This document shows positions 24,934 to 34,563 of a DNA stretch of 64,000 bases, piece after piece. The stretch lies in assembly GCF_022267515.1 (NCBI RefSeq), contig NZ_JAKFGB010000012.1, positions 248,001 through 312,000 on the forward strand. The letters run 5' to 3'. Within the stretch, counting starts at the first letter, position 1. The number at the start of each line of letters is the position of its first letter. The notes under the pieces were generated by a model. That model did not search any database and had not been told where the DNA came from. It was given only the letters and a program-made list of their open reading frames with translations. Source of the DNA: Rubinisphaera margarita (GTDB taxonomy: Bacteria; Planctomycetota; Planctomycetia; Planctomycetales; Planctomycetaceae). Made by a program: the position numbers and the translations under genes.

Positions 24934-27456
24934 TCAAACCTGCTGGTGGAATTCGGCCAGGACAAAGAAGGTCGATGTCAGCTGGTTGGAGATGACATTA
25001 ATCCGTTCATCCAGTGAATTGAGGAGTTCTTCGAGAGGCGGACGATAGTCGGACCAGTTCGGCTGCCGGTCTGATGTCGGCAACAGCGATTGTACCTTAA
25101 ACCGCAATTCGCGCACGCTGCCCCACTCCGGTGGAACAAGAGGCCGTCGTTTGTCCTTATAAGGCAGTTCGGCCAGTAGACGCCGCAGTTCGTTGAACTG
25201 GAATACGAGTGCATGTGGGTTGCTTGAATCGGTCACGAGCAGATCGAAAGCCGGGAGGACCGCGAAGTTCGCTCGATATCGGGATCGATACGTCATGATG
25301 CTGTTGCAGACATCGAGCAGCGTGACCAGCGGAAGGACATCGCGTTCGTCGAGATCCTTCAGAAAGTGACGAAGGGTCAACCCAAGTTGACGAGATCGTT
25401 CCAGCGTCCGTCCGATCAGCAGGAAGTGCCGGGTCGGCCCGTGAACGAGTCCATCGGAGATCTGACCGGACAGCGCGGAAATCTGGAGCATCAATGAATT
25501 CATCAGATTCTGAACGTCGCTCAGAGTCATGTCCTGAGAGGGCCGGATCGTTTGCCGCATCTGTTGAATCGCTCGCCAGAAGTCGTCCGTCATTCGGTCA
25601 CGAACGAGGGAGGCGATCCGGATCACCTGTTCGCAGAGGTCTCTGAAATTGCCTGGCGCTTCCTGACCGCAAACAATCTTCGGCCACAACGATTCGATAT
25701 GTTCGCGCGCCGGGAAGAAATCATCGAGACAGAGCGACTCTTCAACCACGCCCTGCTCCGCCAGACAGGAGATCATGGGAAAGACATCGAACATGGCCTG
25801 CTGTCCCGACTCGCTGAGCATCCGCTCGGTTGTTTTGCGAATCAGGCGACCTGCGAATTCGAGTCGTTCCAGATAGCGTCCCAGCCAGTACAGGTTATCG
25901 GCGGCACGGCTCGGGAGGCGATTGTTGGCGCGCTGAAGCTTGGGCGGTTCCTGGATACGTGCCAGAAGCGAGACGGCGGGAACAGGCTTATTGGAGCAAA
26001 TCCAGACATCTTTACTGCACTGACCGGCTGAAATGGAAAGCGGCATCGGTTCGGGAGATGTCTCGACGCGAATCAGGCCACCGTTCATCACATCAAAGGT
26101 CTCATCTTTGCGGACGGCGAACGTCCTGAGGGCGAGATACCCCGGACGAAAGTGCTTGCCGATCCAGCACGGAGCCGCCGACCGGACAATCTTCTCCTGT
26201 GCAACATATTGCCACGGGCGGGCTTTCAGTGTCTGCAGCAGCTGGTCTCGCTGCTGCTCCTTCAAATCACTGATAACGTATTCCTGTCCTCCGGAATGCG
26301 AAAAGGCCGGCTTCACGACAAGCGAGTCGAATTGGGAGAGAACATGTTCGAAGGCGTCTTTCTGGCCGCACCACCAGGTGGCGATCGAGGGCATGAGTAA
26401 CTCTTCGCCGAGCAAGTGTCGACAAAGGGCCGGCAGGAACGGCATGAAGACCGGAGAATCGAGCAGTCCGAATTCCGGACCGTTCAGCATCACCACGTTT
26501 CGGTGTCGCATCGCGCTGAGCAGTCCGGCGATTCCGTTAGGGGAATATCCACCCACTTCGAGCGGGTCGATGTTCTGGTCGACATATCGGCGGATAATCA
26601 CATCGACCGGCACAAGACCCGTCAAGGTTTTCAGCCAGACATGGTTCTTCCGCACGGTCAGGTCGTCCGCTTCGACAAGCGTATAGCCGAGATAGCGGGC
26701 CAGGAAGACGTCCTCGAAGTAGAACGCCTGCGTCGGGCCCCCACTCAGAATGACGACGGCCGGATTCTGGCGGCGGTGCCGCGCGAGTTTCTTGATCGAC
26801 TCGTGAAACTGCATGAAGAACGGTGCGAGCCGATGTACCTGACACTGCCGCAAAAACTGAGGCAGCGTCTTCGATAGGACGATGCGGTTCTCGAGCGTGT
26901 AGCTGATTCCAGCCGGAGCATTGGCTCGATCGGCCATCACCCACCAGTCTCCACTGGGGGATCGGGCAATTTCGCTGCCATAGAGAAGCAGACGCGAGCT
27001 GACGGGAGGCAGATTGTGGAATGCCCGCTGGAACTCGGGATTCTTGAAGATCAGATCCGTCGGCAGTAGTCCTTCGGAGAGAATCGTCTGGGCGCCGTAC
27101 AGGTCGCGAACCGCCAGATCGATGAGTCTGGCTCGCTGAGAAATCCCGGCATGCACTCGATCCCAGTCTTCCGCTGCGAACATCGCTGGAAGCAGATCGA
27201 TTTCCCAGGGACGAAGGGAACGACGGTCCTGATCGAAGCCGGTGATATTGACACCGTTCTCAAGCAGGAACTGATTCGCGGACAGCTGACGCGTTGCTAA
27301 CTCGTCATTGCTCAGTTCGTTCAGAGAATCAATTAACCGGTGCCATTGCGGCTGAATCGTTCCGTCGGCTGTCCGGAATTCATCAAAGGCATCCGGAGGG
27401 CCAACATACGAGAGCAGCCGTTCCATGGTGGAGCCTGTTGCAACATGCGAGATCAT
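24934..27456 (-). CDS. Circularly permuted ATP-grasp and alpha-E domain fusion
   Basis: 840 residues. About 60-505 is a type 2 circularly permuted ATP-grasp domain (A-P-A-G-I-S-Y-T-L-E-N-R near 181-191, D-V-I-I-R-R-Y near 285, nucleotide-binding Lys in L-V-V-K-P near 379-383). About 514-830 is an alpha-E domain starting S-R-A-A-D-N-L-Y-W-L-G-R-Y-L-E-R. Enzymes of this type are predicted carboxylate-amine ligases forming peptide-like bonds. Here the two functions that are separate at 31024-33483 are fused, so the operon carries two ATP-grasp and two alpha-E units. Start could be ATG 27456 or 27426. Confidence 0.88.
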   Translation of the reverse strand: MISHVATGSTMERLLSYVGPPDAFDEFRTADGTIQPQWHRLIDSLNELSNDELATRQLSANQFLLENGVNITGFDQDRRSLRPWEIDLLPAMFAAEDWDRVHAGISQRARLIDLAVRDLYGAQTILSEGLLPTDLIFKNPEFQRAFHNLPPVSSRLLLYGSEIARSPSGDWWVMADRANAPAGISYTLENRIVLSKTLPQFLRQCQVHRLAPFFMQFHESIKKLARHRRQNPAVVILSGGPTQAFYFEDVFLARYLGYTLVEADDLTVRKNHVWLKTLTGLVPVDVIIRRYVDQNIDPLEVGGYSPNGIAGLLSAMRHRNVVMLNGPEFGLLDSPVFMPFLPALCRHLLGEELLMPSIATWWCGQKDAFEHVLSQFDSLVVKPAFSHSGGQEYVISDLKEQQRDQLLQTLKARPWQYVAQEKIVRSAAPCWIGKHFRPGYLALRTFAVRKDETFDVMNGGLIRVETSPEPMPLSISAGQCSKDVWICSNKPVPAVSLLARIQEPPKLQRANNRLPSRAADNLYWLGRYLERLEFAGRLIRKTTERMLSESGQQAMFDVFPMISCLAEQGVVEESLCLDDFFPAREHIESLWPKIVCGQEAPGNFRDLCEQVIRIASLVRDRMTDDFWRAIQQMRQTIRPSQDMTLSDVQNLMNSLMLQISALSGQISDGLVHGPTRHFLLIGRTLERSRQLGLTLRHFLKDLDERDVLPLVTLLDVCNSIMTYRSRYRANFAVLPAFDLLVTDSSNPHALVFQFNELRRLLAELPYKDKRRPLVPPEWGSVRELRFKVQSLLPTSDRQPNWSDYRPPLEELLNSLDERINVISNQLTSTFFVLAEFHQQV

Positions 27457-27575
27457 TCACGAGCGCCTTGGCGAATTTCGACGGAAGCTTCCCTGTACCA
27501 TCGGGACGCGAATGCATGAGATCTCATGCCGAATGGGGAAATCCAGCCGCGTCCCGCCGGCGTGGTAACGGGATT

Positions 27576-30500
27576 CTATGTTGCCTTCTGCCGGAGATCG
27601 AGCGTGAATGGATAATGGGGATTCCGAGAAGTTTCGACCAGCTGCACGCGTCCCGGCGTATGACCGAAACGGAAGAAACGACAGGCCCGTCGGCTCTCGG
27701 CTTCCAGCGCATTGACCGGGAAGCTTGAAGGATTCAGGCCGCCGGCGTTTTCGATGTGGTACCGGCACCCGCCAATCGATCGCATCCGGGCACGGTCCAC
27801 GATGTCGAAGACCAGCGGAACGTGCACCGGGATCGTGGGATGCAGACAGTTCGGCGGCTGCCAGGCTCGATAACGAACTCCAGCCACGTATTCGCCCGCG
27901 ATCTCAGTCGGATGCATCGGAAGCGTTCGACCGTTGCACGTGACGACGTAATGGTCTGAAAACGCTCCGCTCACCTTGATCTGCAACCGTTCCAGCGAAG
28001 AGTCGACATATCGGGTCGTTCCGCTGCCGCTGGCCTGTTCGCCGAGGACATACCACGGTTCAATTGCCTGACGGATTTCCAGGTGATACCCGTCATAGGT
28101 GACGTCGCCCACAAGCGGGCAGCGAAATTCGATGTGCGGGATGAACCATTCATATTCCATCGGAATTCCGGCCTCCCGAAGATCGTCAATCACCATGCGG
28201 AAGTCGGACATCAGGTAATAGGGCAACATGAACTGATCGTGAAGGCGGGTTCCCCAGTCGATCAGCTCTTCCTTGTATGGCTTGTCCCAGAACGCGGCGA
28301 CGAAGGCCCGCAGCAGCAGTTGCTGGGTCAGGCTCATCTGAGAATGAGGGGGCATCTCGAAGGCCCGAAATTCCAGCAGACCGAGACGACCAGTCGATGA
28401 GTCGGGCGAATAAAGCTTATCGATACAGAATTCCGCCCGGTGCGTATTGCCGGTCAGGTCGGTCAGCAAGTGACGGAAAATGCGATCGACCAGCCAGGCC
28501 GGACGGTTCTGTTCAGCTTCGAGCGTGTCGAGTGCGATCTGCATTTCATAGATCGCGTCCCGTCGGCTCTCGTCCATTCGCGGTGCCTGACTGGTGGGCC
28601 CAATGAACATTCCGGAAAACAGGTACGACAGCGAAGGATGATTGTTCCAGTATCGGATCATGCTGCCGAGCAGATCCGGCCTCCGCAGAAACGGACTCTG
28701 ATCGGGCGTCGGCCCTCCCATGACAACGTGATTCCCGCCGCCGGTTCCGGCGTGACGGCCATCGAGCTGGAATTTTTCGGTCCCCAGCCGACAGAGGTGA
28801 GCTTCCTCATAGATGGCGGTTGTAATGTCGACCAGTTCCCGCCAGTCGCTCGCCGGCTGCACGTTCACTTCGATGACGCCGGGATCCGGGGTCACCTTGA
28901 TGGTCTCGATTCGAGGGTCGTTTGGCGGAAGATAGCCTTCAAAAACGACCGGCACGTCGAGTGTCTGAGCCGTGGCTTCGACCGCCGTGGTCAAATCGAG
29001 ATAGTCTTCCAGGGTGCCCACCGGCGGCATGAAGATATGAATCCGTCCGTCTCGCGGTTCCAGGCAGAGAGCCGTTCGCACCTCGTTTCCGGTTGCGGCC
29101 TGAGACGTCGCTTCCCGGGCGATGATCTGCTCCAGAGTTTCCTCGGGACTGCCTCCGCGGCCACGCCGCTGAAACTGCGTCTGGACTTCTTCCATTTCCA
29201 GATGGGTTTGCTGCACGGCGTTTCGCAGTTCAACGTAGCTCGGAAGTCGATCCCGAGGGGCGAAGGGATCAATTTCGTAGACGCTCGGTCGCGGATCGTC
29301 CGGTTTGCTGCTGACCGGCAGGGAAGCGATTGGGAGTCGCAATCCCATGGGAGAATCACCGGGGATCAGAAACAGCTTGGGACCCCGGAACGGCCAGGGC
29401 CCGCTTTGCCACTTCGCGTTTGCCTGCCACCAGGCTCGTTTCAGGGGGAGAACGAATCCGACAGGTTGCGTCACGCCCCGATCGAGGGCCCGCGCAAGTT
29501 TGAAGCGTTCCTCGGCTTTATCCAGATCAAACTTCCGCGGGTCGACATTGACTGGGAGCTTCTGCTCCTCATGAATCACGTTCCAGACATCTTCATAAGC
29601 CGGACGAACATAGCGGGATTCGACGCCGATATGCTCGCACAATGTTTCGATAAACTCCGCGGCAACGCCTACATCTGCTTTCGTGCTCGTCTTGGAAGTG
29701 GCGAACAGTTCCGGATCCTCACAGACCGGTTCTCCATCCGTGCGCCACATGCACGTCAGTGCCCAGCGGGGGAGCGGTTCTCCCGGGTACCATTTCCCCT
29801 GACCGAAGTGCAGCATTCCCCCTGCTCCGAAGCGATCGCGCAGGCGGAGGAGCAACTCTTCGGAAAGACGGTACTTGTCGGGACCGACGGCGGCGATTGT
29901 CCATTCATCGCCTTCCATGTCATCGATGGAGACGAACGTCGGCTCGCCCCCCATCGTGAGATTGACCTCATTCTTCTGCAGGGTCTCTTCGACTTGATCA
30001 CCGACGCGGAGAATCTGTTCCCACTGCGTGTCGGTGTACGGTTTGGTGACGCGGGGATCTTCGTGAACCCGTTCGATCCGCATCTCGAAATCGAATTCGA
30101 CTTCACACTTGCCAATCGCACCTTCAATCGGGGCGGCGGTCGTTGGAAGTGGCGTGCACGCCAGTGGGATATGACCTTCCGAGACGAGCAGCCCGGATGT
30201 CGGATCGAGCCCGACCCACCCTGCTCCAGGCAGAAAGACTTCGGTCCACGCATGCAAGTCGGTGAAATCCTTCTCCGGCCCACTCGGTCCATCGAGTGAT
30301 CGGACATCAGGAGCCAGCTGAATCAGGTAACCCGAAACAAACCGGGTGGCGAAGCCGCAATGACGGAGAATCTGCATCAGCAGCCAGGCGGAATCGCGGC
30401 AGGAGCCCGAGCGATTCGTCAGCGTTTCTTCGCACGTCTGGACGCCGGGCTCCATTCGAATCAGGTACTTGATGTCCTGCTGCAGCTGCTGATTGACAGC

Positions 30501-30938
30501 GACGAGAAAATCGATTGTTCGACGGGGCGTGTAGTCAATCGCCTCGAGGTAGTCCACTAACGCCGAGCCTCGTTCGCGAATCGCCAGGAACGGTGCCAGA
30601 TCGGCTTTCAGATGTTCGTCATACTCGAACGGGAAGTCGGCTGCAGACTCTTCAATGAAGAAGTCGAACGGATTGATGACCGACATCTCAACCGTAAGGT
30701 CCACGGTGACACTGAGATGGTCTGTTGCACTGTGAAAGTTGTAACGGGCCAGAAAGTTGCTGTGTGGATCCTGCAGCCAGTTGACGAAGTGATCCTCTGG
30801 TTCGACGACCAGTGAATAGGATTTCACGGGCGTGCGACAATGAGGAGCAGGCCGCAATCGGACGGTTTGAGGACCGAGAACGACCCGACGATCGTAGGTA
30901 TACCGGGTCTGATGGTGGAGCGCCACGCGAATGCTCAT
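27576..30938 (-). CDS. Large transglutaminase-like protein with DUF2126 region
   Basis: 1120 residues from the ATG at 30938 (M-S-I-R-V-A-L-H-H-Q-T-R-Y-T-Y); the frame is open to 31007 but the conserved start is here. The N-terminal third is Bact_transglu_N plus transglutaminase core: Cys in S-G-S-C-R-D-S-A-W, His in D-L-H-A-W-T-E-V, Asp in G-L-D-P-T-S-G. The remaining 750 residues are the DUF2126 region (G-G-E-P-T-F-V-S-I-D-D, G-K-W-Y-P-G-E-P-L-P-R-W-A, G-G-G-N-H-V-V-M-G-G), itself related to amidoligase-type folds in some analyses. Genes of this type sit with ATP-grasp and alpha-E genes in many bacteria; the product is unknown. Confidence 0.9.
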   Translation of the reverse strand: MSIRVALHHQTRYTYDRRVVLGPQTVRLRPAPHCRTPVKSYSLVVEPEDHFVNWLQDPHSNFLARYNFHSATDHLSVTVDLTVEMSVINPFDFFIEESAADFPFEYDEHLKADLAPFLAIRERGSALVDYLEAIDYTPRRTIDFLVAVNQQLQQDIKYLIRMEPGVQTCEETLTNRSGSCRDSAWLLMQILRHCGFATRFVSGYLIQLAPDVRSLDGPSGPEKDFTDLHAWTEVFLPGAGWVGLDPTSGLLVSEGHIPLACTPLPTTAAPIEGAIGKCEVEFDFEMRIERVHEDPRVTKPYTDTQWEQILRVGDQVEETLQKNEVNLTMGGEPTFVSIDDMEGDEWTIAAVGPDKYRLSEELLLRLRDRFGAGGMLHFGQGKWYPGEPLPRWALTCMWRTDGEPVCEDPELFATSKTSTKADVGVAAEFIETLCEHIGVESRYVRPAYEDVWNVIHEEQKLPVNVDPRKFDLDKAEERFKLARALDRGVTQPVGFVLPLKRAWWQANAKWQSGPWPFRGPKLFLIPGDSPMGLRLPIASLPVSSKPDDPRPSVYEIDPFAPRDRLPSYVELRNAVQQTHLEMEEVQTQFQRRGRGGSPEETLEQIIAREATSQAATGNEVRTALCLEPRDGRIHIFMPPVGTLEDYLDLTTAVEATAQTLDVPVVFEGYLPPNDPRIETIKVTPDPGVIEVNVQPASDWRELVDITTAIYEEAHLCRLGTEKFQLDGRHAGTGGGNHVVMGGPTPDQSPFLRRPDLLGSMIRYWNNHPSLSYLFSGMFIGPTSQAPRMDESRRDAIYEMQIALDTLEAEQNRPAWLVDRIFRHLLTDLTGNTHRAEFCIDKLYSPDSSTGRLGLLEFRAFEMPPHSQMSLTQQLLLRAFVAAFWDKPYKEELIDWGTRLHDQFMLPYYLMSDFRMVIDDLREAGIPMEYEWFIPHIEFRCPLVGDVTYDGYHLEIRQAIEPWYVLGEQASGSGTTRYVDSSLERLQIKVSGAFSDHYVVTCNGRTLPMHPTEIAGEYVAGVRYRAWQPPNCLHPTIPVHVPLVFDIVDRARMRSIGGCRYHIENAGGLNPSSFPVNALEAESRRACRFFRFGHTPGRVQLVETSRNPHYPFTLDLRQKAT

Positions 30939-31023
30939 TGAGGTCGTCTCGAGAGTAGGCGGATCATAGCGGAATACGCCGGCTTCGCTGGAAGCCGGTC
31001 TCTTCACGCGAAGGTTGTTTCAT

Positions 31024-32013
31024 TCAGACGACGTATTGGGATTGCGACTGATGCATCGACGGTCGCGTCGTGTTGCCGTAAAACGCCTGATGGATGGCAA
31101 CTCCCAGTTCGTTCAGCTGGCACTGGAACGAATCGATGTATTCGTGCAGACCATTGTTGACGATGTCATCGACGGAGATGTAATCCATATTCGTCTTCAT
31201 GCGACCGAGCAACTGTTCGGCCGGATTGGAGAAGACATACGGCGGTGCCCCGGAAAGGAAGCGCAGCGCCATATCGGCATTTACCAGGCAGTAGTGCAAA
31301 GCTCGCGGGAAGAACCGGTCGAGGACAAGAAACGCAACGACTTTCTTTGGCTCGATCCGACCATGCGTTCGCCGATACATCTGCAGTGCCGAAGTAGAAT
31401 TCAGTAGGGCGGCCCACTGGACGATGTCGAGATTGCCGCCGACATCCTGCACGCGAGGAAGCAGGATATAATATTTGACGTCAAGGATTCGCGATGTTTT
31501 GTCGGCTCGTTCGATCAGTCGTCCGAGTCGGCTGATGTTGTAGGCTTCCCCGTGGGAGAGCGTCAGCTCGGCAGCTCCCTCGATGAGCTGAGAACGATCT
31601 TTGACGATATCCAGCAGCTTCTGGGGATTGGCATACGTGCAGGCATCCCGGGGATAGGCGTGGATCATCAAATAGAACTTGTTGATCGCCTGCCAGATGG
31701 GAATCGAGAGATTGTCGCGAATGCAGCGGGCATTCTCTCGGGCGGCATCGAGGCAGGAGATGATCGAGTTCGGATTCCTGCTGTCGAGGGTGAGAAACTG
31801 GACCACGTTCTCCTGAGTGTACTTTTTGCCGTACAGCTCCTTGAAGCGGTCATTGTCACCCGTCGTCAGGATGAGTGGTTCCCACTGAGTGGATATCGAA
31901 CGTTGAAAGCCGAGGGTAAGCTTCTGGTTGACGTCAATGAATCGGGCGACGTTGTCGGCCCGTTCAATGTAGCGGCTCATCCAGAAGATCGAGTCAGCAA
32001 CGCGACTGAGCAT
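31024..32013 (-). CDS. Alpha-E domain protein
   Basis: 329 residues, all-helical. Begins M-L-S-R-V-A-D-S-I-F-W-M-S-R-Y-I-E-R-A-D-N-V-A-R, the alpha-E signature. No catalytic motif is known; the family is found beside circularly permuted ATP-grasp ligases. Located 36 bases after the stand-alone ATP-grasp gene and 85 bases before the transglutaminase/DUF2126 start, same strand. Confidence 0.9.
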   Translation of the reverse strand: MLSRVADSIFWMSRYIERADNVARFIDVNQKLTLGFQRSISTQWEPLILTTGDNDRFKELYGKKYTQENVVQFLTLDSRNPNSIISCLDAARENARCIRDNLSIPIWQAINKFYLMIHAYPRDACTYANPQKLLDIVKDRSQLIEGAAELTLSHGEAYNISRLGRLIERADKTSRILDVKYYILLPRVQDVGGNLDIVQWAALLNSTSALQMYRRTHGRIEPKKVVAFLVLDRFFPRALHYCLVNADMALRFLSGAPPYVFSNPAEQLLGRMKTNMDYISVDDIVNNGLHEYIDSFQCQLNELGVAIHQAFYGNTTRPSMHQSQSQYVV

Positions 32014-32049
32014 GTCTGTTGTTCTCTCTGTCTTTCGCTTGTTTCAGGA

Positions 32050-33483
32050 TCAGCCAAGGACCCAGGTATCTTTGCTTCCGCCGCCCTGCGAGGAATTGAC
32101 GATCATGGAGTTCTTTACCAGCGCGACTCGCGTCAGTCCGCCGGGAAGGACGTACATATCGGCTGCGTCGAGTCCCCCCAGAAGGACAAACGGTCTCAGG
32201 TCGACGTGTCGCGGCTCAACACCGTCCGGGCACATTGTCGGTACTGTCGAGAGCTGCAGCATCGGTTGGGCAATATAATTGCGCGGATCAGCCTTGATCT
32301 GCGCCCGGCATTCTTCGAGTTCCTTCTTTGAGGCCCGCGGCCCCAGAACGATGCCATAGCCGCCCGCTTCGTTGGTTGGCTTGACCACCAGGCTTTCGAG
32401 GTTCTTCAGCACGTGCTCCCGCTGCTTGGGATCGGAGCAGACATACGTCGGGACGTTCTGAAGAATGGGATCTTCACCTGTGTAATACTTGATGATTTCC
32501 GGTACGTAAGCGTAGATGGCTTTGTCATCGGCAACGCCTGTTCCTGGAGCGTTGGCCAGTGTCACGTGCCCGAGACGATGAGCTTCCATCAGCCCCGCCA
32601 CACCAATCACCGAATCGTCCCGGAATGTAAGAGGATCCAGAAACGTGTCGTCGATTCGCCGATAGATGACATCGACTTTGCGGAGGCCCCGAATCGTTTT
32701 GGTGTAGACGTAAGTGTCGATGACAACCAGGTCTGGTCCCTGAACCAGTTCGATTCCCATCTGTTGAGCAAGGAAGGAATGCTCAAAATACGCCGAGTTG
32801 AAGATGCCAGGCGTGAGCAGCACGGCGACCGGCATGTCGACGCCATCAGGAGCGGTGGCGAGAAGCGTATCGAGCAGTCGTTCGGGATAATCTTCCACGG
32901 ATGCCACGGACTGTCCGTTGAAGACTTCGGGAAGCACCCGTTTCATGACCTCACGGTTCTCAAGCACGTAAGACACGCCTGAGGGGCAGCGAAGGTTGTC
33001 TTCAAGCACATAGATCTCGCCATCCTCATGACGGATCAGATCGGTGCCGGTGATGTGCGTCCAGACTCCCTTGGGAGGCCGATGCCCGACGCATTCCTTC
33101 CGGAACGTGGCCGCGGTTTGAATCATCTCGCGGGGGATGATTCCGTCGTTCAGGATCTTCTGTTCGTTATAGATATCGTCGACAAACAGATTGAGAGCGA
33201 AGATTCGCTGACGCAGGCCACGATCGATGTGCTGCCATTCTTCATGCCCAACGACCCGAGGGAGGAGATCGAACGGCCAGACTTTTTCGTTGCCGTCCTG
33301 ATGTCCGTAAACGGCGAACGTGATTCCGAGGTCGCGAAGCCTTTCGTCAGTGACGAGCTGGCGTTCGATGATTTCATCGTAGCCGAGGTTCGTCAAAGCG
33401 AGCGAAACCGTGGGAAAGCGAGACTCATGAGCCTTGGTGAGAAGTTCATCAAAGCAAGGTGGTACAGGGTAGTCAGAAAACAT
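32050..33483 (-). CDS. Stand-alone circularly permuted ATP-grasp protein
   Basis: 477 residues. Type 2 circularly permuted ATP-grasp (CP_ATPgrasp): Y-V-L-E-D-N-L-R-C-P-S-G-V-S-Y-V-L-E-N-R near 180-199, V-D-V-I-Y-R-R-I-D-D-T-F near 278, N-A-P-G-T-G-V-A-D-D-K near 318, and V-V-K-P-T-N-E-A-G-G-Y-G near 375. Ligates a carboxylate to an amine with ATP; substrate unknown. First gene of the operon; the 162-base gap after truB probably carries its promoter. Confidence 0.9.
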   Translation of the reverse strand: MFSDYPVPPCFDELLTKAHESRFPTVSLALTNLGYDEIIERQLVTDERLRDLGITFAVYGHQDGNEKVWPFDLLPRVVGHEEWQHIDRGLRQRIFALNLFVDDIYNEQKILNDGIIPREMIQTAATFRKECVGHRPPKGVWTHITGTDLIRHEDGEIYVLEDNLRCPSGVSYVLENREVMKRVLPEVFNGQSVASVEDYPERLLDTLLATAPDGVDMPVAVLLTPGIFNSAYFEHSFLAQQMGIELVQGPDLVVIDTYVYTKTIRGLRKVDVIYRRIDDTFLDPLTFRDDSVIGVAGLMEAHRLGHVTLANAPGTGVADDKAIYAYVPEIIKYYTGEDPILQNVPTYVCSDPKQREHVLKNLESLVVKPTNEAGGYGIVLGPRASKKELEECRAQIKADPRNYIAQPMLQLSTVPTMCPDGVEPRHVDLRPFVLLGGLDAADMYVLPGGLTRVALVKNSMIVNSSQGGGSKDTWVLG

Positions 33484-33645
33484 TCGGCAACCGCTCTTCG
33501 TTGGTGTAGGGACGGGCGTGCGTCGTTCCTCAAGTCCAGTTCATCTGCAGCAGCAAATCTGAGACCGTTCGCTTTCAGGCGGCGTTCTTAGGGGGCGTGA
33601 CTCCTCTGTAACAACGTGGTTGTAGGTCTTTTACGCAGTACTGCT

Positions 33646-34560
33646 TTATTTGTTTGCAGCGTTGGCCGCGGTCTGTTCCGTGGGACGGATCACAATTCGC
33701 GGGGACAGGACGGACGATCGTTTCTGGTAATTGGCGATGCCTATCAGTTTAGCCTCTTCGGTAAGCAGCGCCATCTCCAATCCGTCCGGAAGTTTCTCGG
33801 AGGGGACAGGGATCTTCCGACCATTGGCCGCCCAGATCGCCTCTCGCGACGAACAGGTGTAAGCGGGAAGCTCGCGAACAGCTTCAATCGGGTGAAGCAG
33901 ATAGTCTTCCCAGGTGTCCCGTTCCAGGTCTTCCAGCCGAACCGCCTCAGCCAATGTGAAACGTCCGATGGCCTCGCGGGAAAGATCGGTCATCACGGCT
34001 CCGCAACCGGCCAGTTCACCCACATCGCGTCCCAGCGATCGGACATAGGTCCCTGAACCACATTGAATTAACGCCTGCCATTCCCGGCCCCGGCAATTGA
34101 GCAGGTCGAAGCGATCGATCCGGACGGTCTTGGCTGTCAGCTCGAAATCTTCTCCCTGCCGGGCCAGGTCATAGGCTCGCTTCCCCTGCACCATGACGGC
34201 GGAGAATTTCGGCGGAACTTGTGTGATCTCGCCGCGAAACTGAGCGAGTAGAGAGCGAAGTTCGTCCGGTGTGGGTGGAACGGCGTCCGGGACCTGTTCG
34301 AGTTCGCCTTCGACATCATCGGTATTACTGCGGACACCAAACCGAAATGAGGCCCGGTAGGTTTTGGCCATTCGCTGAATATAAGGAACCAGTCGAGTGG
34401 CATTGTTCAGGCAGATAACCAGGACGCCCGTGGCCAGCGGATCAAGCGTGCCGGCGTGACCACAGCGACGAATTCCAGTCACGCGGCGAACGCGATCGAC
34501 CACATCTCGCGACGTGGGACCGGTCGGTTTATTGATGACAAGTAGTCCGGGAGCATTCAT
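33646..34560 (-). CDS. truB: tRNA pseudouridine-55 synthase
   Basis: 304 residues. Makes pseudouridine 55 in the T-arm of tRNAs. Motifs: K-P-x-G-x-T-S at the start, G-H-A-G-T-L-D-P-L-A-T-G with the catalytic Asp (about 42), K-x-Y motif in A-K-T-Y-R-A-S-F, and G-T-Y-V-R-S-L-G-R-D-V-G. The C-terminal domain is short. The ATG at 34560 is 3 bases after the folC stop, implying coupled expression. Confidence 0.95.
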   Translation of the reverse strand: MNAPGLLVINKPTGPTSRDVVDRVRRVTGIRRCGHAGTLDPLATGVLVICLNNATRLVPYIQRMAKTYRASFRFGVRSNTDDVEGELEQVPDAVPPTPDELRSLLAQFRGEITQVPPKFSAVMVQGKRAYDLARQGEDFELTAKTVRIDRFDLLNCRGREWQALIQCGSGTYVRSLGRDVGELAGCGAVMTDLSREAIGRFTLAEAVRLEDLERDTWEDYLLHPIEAVRELPAYTCSSREAIWAANGRKIPVPSEKLPDGLEMALLTEEAKLIGIANYQKRSSVLSPRIVIRPTEQTAANAANK

Positions 34561-34563
34561 CGC

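Noticed and set aside
28440..30299. 619-codon plus-strand open frame
   Set aside because: It lies wholly antisense to the conserved DUF2126/transglutaminase gene and has no domain, signal peptide or ribosome-binding site.
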